NCBI RefSeq assembly: GCF_008728835.1
Contig: NZ_CP042582.1
Coordinates: 3,499,001 to 3,563,000 of the forward strand
Direction of reading: 5' to 3'
DNA length: 64,000 bases
From: Hypericibacter adhaerens
GTDB taxonomy: Bacteria; Pseudomonadota; Alphaproteobacteria; Dongiales; Dongiaceae
Position 1 is the stretch's first letter. Each line of letters starts with the position of its first letter. The position numbers were made by a program, and so were the translations under genes. Positions 54,708-63,709 of this stretch are shown piece after piece. A model generated the notes under the pieces. That model ran no database searches, was not told where the DNA came from, and was given only the letters and a program-made list of their open reading frames with translations.

Positions 54708-54774
54708 CGCGCGCCCCCGTTGGTTTTAGGAATGCCCACCCATCGCGATCTAATCAAACACGCGATCATAACGC

Positions 54775-54789
54775 AATCATTTAGTGATT
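54775..54789. promoter_or_regulatory. Inverted repeat AATCA-N5-TGATT, operator candidate 1
   Basis: AATCA (54775-54779) and TGATT (54785-54789) lie 68 bp upstream of the binding-protein ATG in a strongly AT-rich divergent region, with a further AATGATC nearby. Likely DeoR-type regulation of the importer. Confidence 0.45.
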
Positions 54790-54823
54790 ATTAATGATCT
54801 ATGACAGCGATTTTTAACCCATA

Positions 54824-54841
54824 GACAATCATTAAATTGTC
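54824..54841. promoter_or_regulatory. Inverted repeat GACAAT-N6-ATTGTC, operator candidate 2
   Basis: A perfect 6-6-6 dyad, 34 bp before the DeoR ATG. AATCATTA inside the spacer repeats sequence found at site 1. Probably contacted by the adjacent DeoR-family protein. Confidence 0.5.
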
Positions 54842-54874
54842 ATATAGTGATTTTAGAAGTTGGGGACACCGACC

Positions 54875-55660
54875 ATGGCCCGCCAGAAAAGACAGCCGAT
54901 TTCCAGACGCAATGCCCTCCGCCGCGTGCTGACCCTGCGCGGCACGGCGACCGTCGAGGAGCTCTGCGCCGAGCTCGGCGCCTCGCCGGCGACGATCCGG
55001 CGCGACCTGCAGGCGCTTGAGGAGGAAGGCGCCATCGAGCGCGGCTATGGCGGCGCCACCATCAGCGTGCTGCACCCCGCCGAGGAGGATCTCGCGATCC
55101 GCGAGCAGCAGGATGTGGAGGCGAAACGCGCGCTCGCCAGCACGGCGCTCCAATTCGTCAAGCCGCGTTGCACCCTGTTCCTCAATGACGGCTCGACCGT
55201 CAAGATGCTGGCGCAGCAGATCGCCGCCTCCGATCTCGAGCTCTTCATCGTGACGCCCGCGGTCAACGTCGCCCATATCCTCGCCGTCAACCCCAAGATC
55301 ACGGTCTGCCTGCTGGGCGGTTATGTCAGGCGCACCTCGCTCGCGACCGGCGGCCCCTTCACGGAATCCATGCTGGACATGATCAGCGCCGATCTGGCGA
55401 TCCTCTCCTGCGACGGCTTCTCGGCGCGCGACGGCATGTGCTTCTTCCATGCGGAGGATGCGGCGATCGCCCGGAAAATGACCGAACGGGCGAGCGAGAC
55501 GATCGCGATCGTCACCGCCAGCAAGTTCGAGCGCCGGGCCCGGATCGCCGGCGTGCCGGCGCCGCGGCTTTCGGCCCTCGTCACCGACAATCCGCGTCAC
55601 CCGACCGCGGTGAGGCTGGCCCAGTCGAAGATCCGGGTCGTCGAGGCAAAGGCGGCGTGA
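54875..55660 (+). CDS. DeoR/GlpR family transcriptional regulator
   Basis: A 261-residue repressor-type protein. The N-terminal HTH has TVEELCAELGASPATIRRDL, then LEEEGAIERGYGGATI, the DeoR signature. The C-terminal sugar-phosphate sensor domain has LFLNDGSTVKMLAQQ, LLGGYVRRTSLATGG and a late TASKFERRA. DeoR-family ligands are usually phosphorylated sugars. ATG 54875 is family-like. It overlaps the next gene by 1 bp and is divergent from the importer. Confidence 0.93.
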   Translation: MARQKRQPISRRNALRRVLTLRGTATVEELCAELGASPATIRRDLQALEEEGAIERGYGGATISVLHPAEEDLAIREQQDVEAKRALASTALQFVKPRCTLFLNDGSTVKMLAQQIAASDLELFIVTPAVNVAHILAVNPKITVCLLGGYVRRTSLATGGPFTESMLDMISADLAILSCDGFSARDGMCFFHAEDAAIARKMTERASETIAIVTASKFERRARIAGVPAPRLSALVTDNPRHPTAVRLAQSKIRVVEAKAA

Positions 55661-56841
55661 TGCGCGGAACGGCTGCACCGGCGGCGCCATCGGGCCTGGG
55701 AGATGTCATGGATCTCGATGCCGAAGCAGGGCTCAAGACCATGCTGTCGCACAATGTCGCGCCGGGCGTGAGCCCGCCTCGGATCACCGCCGCGGCGGCG
55801 GAACGGCTGCTGGAGCGGACCGCGAACCCGCCCTTCTTCGCCCACAGCTACTCCTTCTATCACAACATGATGCACGGCTTCTCGCCGCAGGACCTCGCGC
55901 GCTTCGCCTACGAGCATGATCTGCAGGGGGTCTGCCTCCATATCAGCGACGGCGAGGCCTCGAGCGTCCGTCGGATGACGCCGGTCCAGCGCGCCGGGTT
56001 TCGCGCGCTGCTGGAAGAGCTCGGCCTGCGGCTCCATCTCGAGATCAGCTCGACCGATCGCAAGGAAATCGACACGGTCGTGGAGTGCGCGAGGAGCCTC
56101 GGAGCGAAGAATCTCCGCCTCTATGCCCGGCACGAGGGGCCGCTCAGCGCCGTGATCGAGAAGGTCTATCGCGACCTCGCCTATGCGTGTGAATGCGCCA
56201 ACAGATACGACCTTCAGTTCGACTACGAGCAGCATGAGGATCTGCGCGCCGGCGAGATCGCCGCGATCCTGGCGCGGCTCGGCGACCCCCGGATGAAGGC
56301 GCTCTTCGACTATTCCAACTCGTTGAACGCCTATGAGGAGCCGCTGGAAGCCCTGCATATCCTCGCGCCCCATATCCGCCAGGCCCATGTGAAGGGCGCC
56401 CGCAAGATCGTCGAAGGCGACGGCTGGGGGCAACTGGGCGTCCCCCAGGGCTCGGCGGATGACGAGCTGCCCGGCGCGCGGATGCTCTACGACCTGCTGA
56501 TGCTGGGCGAACGCGAGCCCCAGGTGATCTGCTTCGCCCTGGAACAGGAGGTCGATTATTACGCGCCGGCCTTCCGCAAGGCCGGCGGGCCGGCCGATCC
56601 GGTGATCCAGTATCGCGAGCCGAGCGAGACGCCGGTCGACCGGAACAAGTCGCGCGACAGGCTGCTCAGCGACGAGCGCCGCTGGGCGGTGCAGCAGATC
56701 GCCTGGAACCGGAGCCTGGTCGCGAGCTTCCGCGCGCTCGCGCGCCGGATGGCGCCCGAACGATCGGAGACCGAACGATCGGAAACCGATTGGCCGCGCG
56801 TCGCGAGCCTGCCGCAGGCCGCCTATGGCCGCGTGGTCTAG
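55660..56841 (+). CDS. Sugar phosphate isomerase/epimerase-like TIM-barrel protein
   Basis: A 393-residue protein resembling xylose-isomerase-like TIM barrels. Candidate metal ligands are the Glu in RLHLEISSTD, the Glu/His in FDYEQHED, the Asp in ALFDYSNSLN and the His in IRQAHVKGARK. It carries about 100 extra C-terminal residues ending in an Arg-rich repeat (ERSETERSETDW). The ATG overlaps the DeoR stop (TGATG). The IMPase-like gene follows by 6 bp. The reaction is not predictable beyond sugar isomerisation, epimerisation or hydrolysis. Confidence 0.78.
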   Translation: MRGTAAPAAPSGLGDVMDLDAEAGLKTMLSHNVAPGVSPPRITAAAAERLLERTANPPFFAHSYSFYHNMMHGFSPQDLARFAYEHDLQGVCLHISDGEASSVRRMTPVQRAGFRALLEELGLRLHLEISSTDRKEIDTVVECARSLGAKNLRLYARHEGPLSAVIEKVYRDLAYACECANRYDLQFDYEQHEDLRAGEIAAILARLGDPRMKALFDYSNSLNAYEEPLEALHILAPHIRQAHVKGARKIVEGDGWGQLGVPQGSADDELPGARMLYDLLMLGEREPQVICFALEQEVDYYAPAFRKAGGPADPVIQYREPSETPVDRNKSRDRLLSDERRWAVQQIAWNRSLVASFRALARRMAPERSETERSETDWPRVASLPQAAYGRVV

Positions 56842-56847
56842 CCCGCC

Positions 56848-57651
56848 ATGACCCTGAACCGCGACGTCATCGAGTTCGCGAACCGCCTGGCCGATGCCAG
56901 CGGCGCGGTCCTGCGACGGCGGTTCCGCCAGCCCTTCCCGATCTCGATCAAGCCCGACCAGAGTCCCGTCACGGCCATCGATCAGGAGGTCGAAACCCGG
57001 CTGCGCGGCATGATCGCGGCGGCATATCCCGATCACGGGATCATCGGCGAGGAGTACGGAGCCGACCGTCCCGAGGCGGAGCATGTCTGGGTGCTGGACC
57101 CGATCGACGGGACCAAGTCCTTCATCGCCGGCAGGCCCACCTTCGGCACCCTGATCGCTCTGTGCCGCCAAGGGCGCCCCGTCCTCGGCATCATCGATCA
57201 TCCGGTCCTGGGCACGGGCGAACGCTGGGTCGGCGCCACGGGGCACCCCACCCTGCATGACGGCGCGATCGTACATGTCCGGTCCTGCCCGAGGATCGCG
57301 GCCGCCTCGATGTTCGGCTCCTCGCCGCATTCCTCCCGGCCGGAGAATGAAAGGGCCTTCGACCGGGTGCGCCGCGCCGCCGGCCAGGTCCTCTACAGCG
57401 CGGATTGCTACGCCTACGGGCTGATCGCCAGCGGCCATGCCGATCTCTGCATCGAGTTCGGCCTGGGAATCTACGATTTCCTCGCCGCCGTGCCGGTGCT
57501 CGAAGGCGCCGGCGGGATCATCACCGACTGGAGCGGCGCTCCCTTGACGATCGGCTCGGGCGAGAACGTGGTCGCCGCGGGCGACCGGACGCTTCATCGC
57601 GCGGCCCTGGCGATGCTGGCCCAGCCCGAGACGGCGCCCGCGACGCCTTGA
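56848..57651 (+). CDS. Inositol monophosphatase family protein
   Basis: A 267-residue Mg-dependent sugar phosphatase: GIIGEEYG (Glu ligand), WVLDPIDGTKSFIAG (metal-binding DPIDGT) and IYDFLAAVPVLEGAGG (late Asp). These are all family hallmarks. It resembles histidinol-phosphatase/IMPase (HisN-like) members. Position in an operon with DeoR, TIM-barrel and importer suggests it dephosphorylates a sugar phosphate released from the imported compound. Confidence 0.9.
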   Translation: MTLNRDVIEFANRLADASGAVLRRRFRQPFPISIKPDQSPVTAIDQEVETRLRGMIAAAYPDHGIIGEEYGADRPEAEHVWVLDPIDGTKSFIAGRPTFGTLIALCRQGRPVLGIIDHPVLGTGERWVGATGHPTLHDGAIVHVRSCPRIAAASMFGSSPHSSRPENERAFDRVRRAAGQVLYSADCYAYGLIASGHADLCIEFGLGIYDFLAAVPVLEGAGGIITDWSGAPLTIGSGENVVAAGDRTLHRAALAMLAQPETAPATP

Positions 57652-57773
57652 ACGGCACGAATCGCTCCCTATCGGGGGCGACGAGCCGGCGATTTCCGCT
57701 GTAAGGAAAACGGACTAGAATCCGCCCGATCCGAACGCTCGACCCTCCCCCATTTCTGGAAGGACCGATTCTT

Positions 57774-57977
57774 GTGGACGACGCTTCGCGCAAGAGGGCC
57801 GTCAGGACCGCGCTGATCAGCGGCGCGGTCAGTGCCTGGCTGATCTACGACATCGCCACGGCAAGCGAGGCGCCCGGCACGGCACTTCTCTGGCTGCAAT
57901 ATGGCCTGCTGGCGCTGGCGCTGATCGGGCTGGTCGGTTCCGTGGTGATGCTGGCGCGCGGTGGCGCCGGAGGCTGA
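57774..57977 (+). CDS. Small hypothetical membrane protein
   Basis: A 67-residue reading frame with a GTG start (57774) preceded by GGAAGGA. Two hydrophobic segments (about 12-28 and 39-61, ending VGSVVMLARGG) imply a hairpin membrane protein. No family recognised. It lies alone between the phosphatase gene and the RibD-like gene. Confidence 0.5.
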   Translation: MDDASRKRAVRTALISGAVSAWLIYDIATASEAPGTALLWLQYGLLALALIGLVGSVVMLARGGAGG

Positions 57978-57991
57978 GCCCGCCGCTCCCT

Positions 57992-58714
57992 TCAGGCCGG
58001 CGCGGGCGCCGGCTCCACCCGGTAGCGCAGCCAGACCATGCCGCCCTCCAGGGTTTCGGTCGCGACATGGCGCAGCGACCGGCCGGCGGCGGGTTGCTCC
58101 TCCGCGCCGCCGACATATTCGAAAATGCTGGGAATGCCGGCGAGCCCGTCGATGGCGGGAGCGACGAGCAGGCTGACCTCGTCGATGAGGCCCGCCTTGA
58201 GGAAGGCACCATTGATCCGGCCGCCGCCCTCCAGGAGAATCCTGCGGATGCCGAAGCTGTCGCCGAGCGCATCCACCGCCCGGTGCAGATCCTGGCCGTC
58301 CGGGCCGGCGAAGAGGTAGGACACGCCGTCCTCGCGCAATTCGGCGAGATAGGCGTCGGGAACCCGCTCGCCGAGAACGGCGATGACATGGTCGCCGCCC
58401 GCATTGTCCTTGCCGTAATGGATCCGGCCCTGCGGATCGATGGCGACGGCGACATTGCGTCCGCTGCGGCTGGCGATATGGGTTTCGCGCAGATTACCAG
58501 CGGGGACGCGCACCGCCCGCGGCGAGCCGTCGGCGAACTCCTCCATGGTCTTGCGACCGACGATCCAGCCCTCGGCATCGAGCCGGGCCGCCACCCTGTC
58601 ATAATGACCGTGCAGCAGATCCGCATCGATGCCGGCGGCGGGCGGCGTCCAGCGATCGGTGAGCAGACGCCCATCGATCGAACTCACCATGTGGCAGATG
58701 ATCTTCGGGCGCAT
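57992..58714 (-). CDS. RibD-C-like dihydrofolate-reductase-fold protein
   Basis: A 240-residue protein of the RibD C-terminal/DHFR-like reductase family. It has ICHMVSSIDGRLLTDRW at the N-terminus, WIVGRKTMEEFADG and the NADPH-loop region RILLEGGGRINGAFLKAGL. There is no deaminase domain, so it is not complete RibD; related stand-alone proteins reduce pyrimidine or folate-like substrates. ATG 58714 has GGAGG upstream. The MFS gene lies 23 bp upstream, so they are probably co-transcribed. Confidence 0.85.
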   Translation of the reverse strand: MRPKIICHMVSSIDGRLLTDRWTPPAAGIDADLLHGHYDRVAARLDAEGWIVGRKTMEEFADGSPRAVRVPAGNLRETHIASRSGRNVAVAIDPQGRIHYGKDNAGGDHVIAVLGERVPDAYLAELREDGVSYLFAGPDGQDLHRAVDALGDSFGIRRILLEGGGRINGAFLKAGLIDEVSLLVAPAIDGLAGIPSIFEYVGGAEEQPAAGRSLRHVATETLEGGMVWLRYRVEPAPAPA

Positions 58715-58737
58715 GTCAAACCTCCGAAGGCAGGAAA

Positions 58738-60057
58738 CTACCGGATCGGGGCCAGCAGCCGGGTGCAGAGCAGGCTGCCGAGCCCGGCAAGCGCGATCAC
58801 CAGACCCATCGGCCAGGGCGTTCCGTCGGCGAAGGCCCCGACCAGCGCGGAGCCGACAATGCCGCTGCCATAGTGGATCGCGCCGATGAGGGCCGAGACC
58901 GCGCCGGCGCGCCCCGGAAAATCGGTCAAGGCGCCGGCGATGGAATTGGCGATGATGAAACCCGTCGCCGAGCAGAAGACGAGCATCGGCAAGACCAGCC
59001 CCCAGAGGCCGCCGAAATCCGTCCAGGCCGCCGCCGCCAGCGCCAGCCCCGCGAGCGCGCCCACGGCCGCGCCGCCGACCAGCAGCCGGTCGCAGCCATG
59101 GCGGACGACCAGCCGCGAATTCACGATGTTCGCCGCCATGATGCCGAGAATGATGATGGCGAAGAGCAGCCCGTAAAGCTGCGCCGGCACGTGATAATAG
59201 GTGATGTAGGCGAAAGGGCTGCCGGCGACATAGGCGAACATGCCCGCATAGAAGAAGCCGCCCGCGCCCGCATAGCCGATCAGGCGGCGATGGCCGATGA
59301 GCTCGGCATAGCGGGCGAGCGTCCGGCCCAGCGCCTCCTTGTTGCGCTGCCCGGCCGGCAGCGTCTCGGGCAGCGTGAAGAGGGCCGCCAGCGTCAGCAG
59401 GCCGATCGAGACCAGCACCCAGAAGATGGCCCGCCACCCCGCGAGCGCCTGCACCTGCCCGCCCAGGATCGGCCCGACCAGCGGGGCGATCGCCATCACC
59501 GTGATCAGCGTCGAGAGCATCTGCGCGGCGCGGTTCCCCTCATAGAGGTCGCGCACGATGGCGCGCGCGAGCACCACGCTGGCCGCGGCGCCGGCCGCCT
59601 GGACGAGGCGCCAGCCGATCATGATCTCGACATTGCCCGCGAGCGCGCAGCCGGCCGAGCCGATGACGAACAGCACCAGCCCGATCGCGATCGGCAGGCG
59701 GCGGCCGTAGCGATCGGAGATCGGCCCCCAGAAGAGCTGGCCCAGGCTGAAGCCGATGAGATAGCCGGAAACGGTCAGCTCGACCAGGCCGGTATCCGCA
59801 CCGAGGGCCTGCCCCATCGCGGGCATCGCCGGCAGATAGAAGTCGGTGGAGATCGAGGCGAAGCCCATCAGGGCGCTCAGGATGGCCAGCACGCGCCAGC
59901 CATGGCGCGCCGCCTCGGTGCGCGCCGGAGCGCTGACGCCAGCGATGGGAGCAGCTTCGACCGGTTCACCGTGGGAGTCGGCAGCAATCGGCACGGTGGC
60001 GGTCGCGGCGGCTTGGCCGCCCTCCCCCTCCGGCGGGCTATCAAGCATTGATGTCAC
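58738..60057 (-). CDS. Bcr/CflA-type multidrug efflux MFS transporter
   Basis: A 439-residue, about 12-segment transporter. After a 50-residue cytosolic N-terminus comes FASISTDFYLPAMPAMGQ, the Bcr/CflA mark. GPISDRYGRRLPIAIG is the MFS loop 2-3 motif and FFYAGMFAYVAGSPF lies in the second half. GTG 60057 or ATG 60048 may start it. Downstream is the RibD-like gene. The exported drug is unknown. Confidence 0.9.
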   Translation of the reverse strand: MTSMLDSPPEGEGGQAAATATVPIAADSHGEPVEAAPIAGVSAPARTEAARHGWRVLAILSALMGFASISTDFYLPAMPAMGQALGADTGLVELTVSGYLIGFSLGQLFWGPISDRYGRRLPIAIGLVLFVIGSAGCALAGNVEIMIGWRLVQAAGAAASVVLARAIVRDLYEGNRAAQMLSTLITVMAIAPLVGPILGGQVQALAGWRAIFWVLVSIGLLTLAALFTLPETLPAGQRNKEALGRTLARYAELIGHRRLIGYAGAGGFFYAGMFAYVAGSPFAYITYYHVPAQLYGLLFAIIILGIMAANIVNSRLVVRHGCDRLLVGGAAVGALAGLALAAAAWTDFGGLWGLVLPMLVFCSATGFIIANSIAGALTDFPGRAGAVSALIGAIHYGSGIVGSALVGAFADGTPWPMGLVIALAGLGSLLCTRLLAPIR

Positions 60058-60268
60058 AGTTCCTGCGCAATCGGGCGGGACGGAATCCCGTCACGCTCGG
60101 CGTCGTCGGCGGGTGGATGACAAAGATGGCAATATTCTAGCGCATTCGCCGGCTGGCGATGAGAGGCCAAATTCGCATGAACTTATATCTGAAAGCGATA
60201 AATGCGCGCCGGCGAGCCGGCACCGGTGCACGAGGAATCGCTGCGACATGGCTCAAGATCGCGGAGCC

Positions 60269-61498
60269 TTAGAGAGAAGCCAGCACGGCCCCACCGGCGG
60301 CGCCCAGCAGGACCACCAGCCAAGGCGGCGTCTTCCACAGGAAGAGCAGGAGGAAGGCCGCGGCACCGAGCGCGAAATCGCTCGCCTTCGTGATGCCGGA
60401 GGTCCAGACCGGCGTGTAGAGGGCGGCCAGCAGCAGCCCCACCACCGCGGCATTGACGCCGCGCAGCGCCGCTTGAATGGCAGCGCGCCGGCGCAAGCCC
60501 TCCCAGAACGGCAGCGCACCGACGACCAGCAGGAAAGACGGGAGGAAGATCGCGACCAGGCAGATGATCGCGCCGAGCCAGCCATGGGGTGCGGGGCCCA
60601 TCGACGCACCCAGATAGGCCGAGAAGGTGAAGAGCGGCCCCGGCACGGCCTGGGCGGCGCCATAGCCGGCGAGGAACGCGTCGTTCGTCACCCAGCCCGG
60701 CGGCACGACGGACGCCTGCAGCAGCGGCAGGACGACATGGCCGCCGCCGAACACGAGCGAGCCCGCCCGGTAGAACGCATCGATCAGGCGGAGGCTCTGC
60801 GAGTCCGTCGCCGCGGCAAGCAGCGGAAGGCCGAGCAGCAGGAGAAGGAAGATCGCGAGCATGGCGACGCCGGTCGCACGGCTGACCGTGAGCGGCAGCG
60901 AGGCATGATCGGTCGCGGGGGCGGTGCGAAGCAGAAGCACCCCGGCGACCCCGCCGAGCAGGATGGCGCCGATCTGCCCCCAGGCGCCGGGGATCGCCAG
61001 CACGATCGCCGCCGCGATCACGGCCATGGTGGCACGCGGGCGATCGGGCGTCAGCGAGCGCATCATGCCGAGCACCGCCTGGGCGACCACGGCGACGGCG
61101 ACCACCTTCAGGCCATGCAGCCAGCCGGCACCGCCCGGATCGCCGATCGCCGCGACGCCATAGGCGAAGATCGCCAGCGCGATCGCGGAGGGCAGCGTGA
61201 AGCCGGTCCAGGCGGCGAGCGCCCCGGCATAGCCCGCGCGCGAAAGCCCGATGGCGATGCCGACCTGGCTCGAAGCCGGACCGGGCAGGAGCTGGCAGAG
61301 CGCGACCAGGTCGGCATAGGCCCGGTCGTCGATCCAGCGCCGGCGCACCACGAACTCCTCGCGGAAATAGCCCAGATGCGCGATGGGCCCGCCGAAGGAG
61401 GTCAGGCCGAGGCGCAGGAAAACAGCCAGGACCTCGGGCCATCCTCCGGGCCGGGCGGCGGCGCTCGATCCTGGCGGGGCGGCCTCCTCGCCGCTCAT
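60269..61498 (-). CDS. chrA: Chromate efflux transporter ChrA
   Basis: A 409-residue long-chain ChrA with two homologous halves. The first has SFGGPIAHLGYFREEFV and QLLPGPASSQ. The second has FGGGHVVLPLLQ and AVPGPLFTFSAYLG. These are the CHR motifs of a proton-coupled chromate exporter. It overlaps the PadR gene by 4 bp, so the regulator and pump are coupled. Confidence 0.94.
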   Translation of the reverse strand: MSGEEAAPPGSSAAARPGGWPEVLAVFLRLGLTSFGGPIAHLGYFREEFVVRRRWIDDRAYADLVALCQLLPGPASSQVGIAIGLSRAGYAGALAAWTGFTLPSAIALAIFAYGVAAIGDPGGAGWLHGLKVVAVAVVAQAVLGMMRSLTPDRPRATMAVIAAAIVLAIPGAWGQIGAILLGGVAGVLLLRTAPATDHASLPLTVSRATGVAMLAIFLLLLLGLPLLAAATDSQSLRLIDAFYRAGSLVFGGGHVVLPLLQASVVPPGWVTNDAFLAGYGAAQAVPGPLFTFSAYLGASMGPAPHGWLGAIICLVAIFLPSFLLVVGALPFWEGLRRRAAIQAALRGVNAAVVGLLLAALYTPVWTSGITKASDFALGAAAFLLLFLWKTPPWLVVLLGAAGGAVLASL

Positions 61499-61824
61499 CG
61501 CGACCTCTTCCTTTCGATCAGCTCGCCGAACAGCTCCCGCACCCGCTCCTTCGCCACATCGAGCGCCTGGCGGCCCTTCCGGGTCGCCCGATAGAGCCGG
61601 CGCGCATGCGGGCCGGCGCCCTGGACCCGGGACTTGAGATAACCCTTGCGCTCGAGCGCATGCAGCATCGGATAGAGCGTGCCCGGGCTGATCCGATAGC
61701 CGTGCCGGCGCAGCTCCTCGATCATCCAGTGGCCGTAGAGCGCGCCCTCCACGGCATGATGCAGGATATGCAGCCGGACCAGGCCGCCCAGCAGCTCCTG
61801 AGGCTCGGTCGGCGCCCGCGGCAA
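61495..61824 (-). CDS. PadR family transcriptional regulator
   Basis: A 109-residue winged-helix regulator. It shows LHILHHAVEGALYGHWMIEE, YRISPGTLYPMLHALERKG and RLYRATRKGRQAL, all PadR hallmarks. The start is TTG 61824 with AGGGGA upstream. A direct repeat (61838-61861) lies at its promoter, so autoregulation and control of chrA are likely. The inducer is probably chromate, by context only. Confidence 0.88.
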   Translation of the reverse strand: MPRAPTEPQELLGGLVRLHILHHAVEGALYGHWMIEELRRHGYRISPGTLYPMLHALERKGYLKSRVQGAGPHARRLYRATRKGRQALDVAKERVRELFGELIERKRSR

Positions 61825-61837
61825 GATTTCCCCTTAT

Positions 61838-61861
61838 ATCGGATTTCGTAATCGGATTTCG
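61838..61861. promoter_or_regulatory. 11-bp direct repeat at the padR-chrA promoter
   Basis: ATCGGATTTCG occurs at 61838-61848 and 61851-61861, 13 bp apart. On the minus strand it overlaps a TATAAG -10-like box (61838-61833). A likely PadR binding site. Confidence 0.55.
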
Positions 61862-61961
61862 ATATTATGACCCGGCCGCCGAAACCGCAAGCCAGGGGCT
61901 CGACGCCGGCGGACCGGCAGAAAAGGAATCCGCGCCGCAAACGGGGCGGCTCAGCCCCGGA

Positions 61962-63194
61962 TCAGTCGGCGACCACGGCGACCGGCACGGCTTGCGCTTT
62001 CGGGAAGGGCTTGAAGGTCATGGCGACCAGGAAGGCGCCGATGCCGAGGGCCCAGGCGCCGACATAGAGCCAGCCATAGCTCGCGAACATGTCGTAGATG
62101 AGCCCGCCCGCCAGCGGACCCGTGGCCATGCCGAGGCTGTTCGCCATCATGATGCCGCCGGTCACGGTGCCCAGCATGCGCAAGGGGAAGTTCTCGCGGA
62201 TCAGCACGGCATAGAGCGGCATGATCCCGGCATAGATGAAGCCGAACACCACCGCCACCGCATAGAAGCCGGTGAGCTGGTGCACGAAGAAGTAGCCGAG
62301 CGCCCCGAAGGCCTGCGCCAGCAGGCCCACCACCAGCACGCGCTTCGCCCCGAACCGGTCGCCCATGAGGCCGAAGGCGATGCGCCCGCCCATGCCGGCC
62401 AGCCCCTCGACGCTATAGATCGAGACGGCGGCAATGAGCGGGATCCCGCAGGTCACGGCATAGCTCACCGTGTGGAAGATCGGGCCCGAATGGGTGGCGC
62501 AGCAGAAGAAGCCCGTCAGCATCAGGACGATGAATTGCGGCGAGCGCAGGGCCCGGCTCATCGTCATGTCGGAAGGCTCGCTCGCCACGGGACCGGAGGC
62601 CGACGCCGCGGCAGGGCCGCCCGCGAGCGCCGGTGGACGGCGCACCAGGAGCGAGACCGGGATCATCACGACGGCGGCCAGGCCCGCGATGATCAGCAGC
62701 GAGCTCCGCCAGTCATGGCCCTCGATCAGCCAGGCCGCGAAGGGCGACATCGTCATGGGCGCCATGCCCATCCCGGCCGAGACGAGCGAGACGGCGAGGC
62801 TCCGGTGGGTGTCGAACCAGCCCACCACGCAGGCCATCATCGGCGCGAAGATGGCGGCGGTGCCCAGACCCACGAAAAGCCCGAAGACGAGCTGGAACTC
62901 GATGAGCGCGCTCGCGCGGCTGGCGAGCGCGAGGCTCGCGGCCAGGATGACGGAACCGGCGGTCACGACGAAACGCGGGCCCAGCCGGTCCGCCAGGTTG
63001 CCCCAGACCATGCTGCCGAAGGCCATGGCGAGGAAGCCGATGGTCATGGCGCTCGAGATCCCCGCTACCGACCATCCCGTCGCCTCCGAGATCGGCCGCA
63101 GGAAAACCGGCAGCGAGAACATCGCGCCCATCGCCACGCACCCGAGCAGCCCGCCCGCCGCCACGATCACCCAGCGGTAATGCGCATTGATCAC
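61962..63194 (-). CDS. MFS transporter, monocarboxylate/oxalate-formate type
   Basis: A 410-residue, 12-segment MFS protein. FSLPVFLRPISEATGW, then MVWGNLADRLGPRFVV (loop 2-3), GLGTAAIFAPMMACVVGWF and the second-half GRIAFGLMGDRFGAKR. This resembles the OFA/monocarboxylate group rather than drug pumps. The substrate is unknown. 74 bp separate it from the SRPBCC gene upstream. Confidence 0.85.
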   Translation of the reverse strand: MINAHYRWVIVAAGGLLGCVAMGAMFSLPVFLRPISEATGWSVAGISSAMTIGFLAMAFGSMVWGNLADRLGPRFVVTAGSVILAASLALASRASALIEFQLVFGLFVGLGTAAIFAPMMACVVGWFDTHRSLAVSLVSAGMGMAPMTMSPFAAWLIEGHDWRSSLLIIAGLAAVVMIPVSLLVRRPPALAGGPAAASASGPVASEPSDMTMSRALRSPQFIVLMLTGFFCCATHSGPIFHTVSYAVTCGIPLIAAVSIYSVEGLAGMGGRIAFGLMGDRFGAKRVLVVGLLAQAFGALGYFFVHQLTGFYAVAVVFGFIYAGIMPLYAVLIRENFPLRMLGTVTGGIMMANSLGMATGPLAGGLIYDMFASYGWLYVGAWALGIGAFLVAMTFKPFPKAQAVPVAVVAD

Positions 63195-63268
63195 TCACTG
63201 TCTCCGTTTGACGTATTCACTCGCTCGCCGAGGGCGGCGGCGAAGAAAGAAGAAAGCGATCGCATCGT

Positions 63269-63709
63269 TCATGCCCCCGCTCGGCCGCCCTCGAAATGCC
63301 GCACGAGCTTGTCGAGCGCGCCGCTCCAGCCCTGCTCGTGGCTGCGGCGGGTGTCCTCGTCATGCAGGCGCGAATGGGTCAGGGTGAGCTCGGTGCCCCC
63401 GGCGATGGGGCGGAGCCTGAACTCGAGATGCGATTCGCCGGGATCCTCGTTGCCCGCCCAGCGCCAGCTCATGGCCAGAAGCTCGGGCCTGACGATCTCG
63501 AGATACTCGCCGCTGCTCTCATGCTCGCTGCCGTCGAGCATGCGGAACCGGACCCGGAAGCGGCCGCCGACGCGCAGATCGATTTCGGCCAGCAGCACCG
63601 GCCCGGCGTCGGGGCCCCACCAGGCGGCGACGCCCGCCGGCGTGGTGAGCGCGTCGAACACGATCGAGGGCCGCGCCTTGAGCCGGCGCGTGAGGGTGAG
63701 GCTGGTCAT
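63269..63709 (-). CDS. SRPBCC (AHSA1-like) domain protein
   Basis: A 146-residue START/Bet v1-fold protein. RRLKARPSIVFDALTTP, AAWWGPDAGPV and GGRFRVRFR are the AHSA1 pattern, and the C-terminal HEQGWSGALDKLVRHF is typical. It binds a hydrophobic ligand or acts as an AHA1-like factor; the specific role is unknown. It overlaps the upstream ArsR-type gene by 4 bp, a very common regulator-SRPBCC pair. Confidence 0.88.
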   Translation of the reverse strand: MTSLTLTRRLKARPSIVFDALTTPAGVAAWWGPDAGPVLLAEIDLRVGGRFRVRFRMLDGSEHESSGEYLEIVRPELLAMSWRWAGNEDPGESHLEFRLRPIAGGTELTLTHSRLHDEDTRRSHEQGWSGALDKLVRHFEGGRAGA

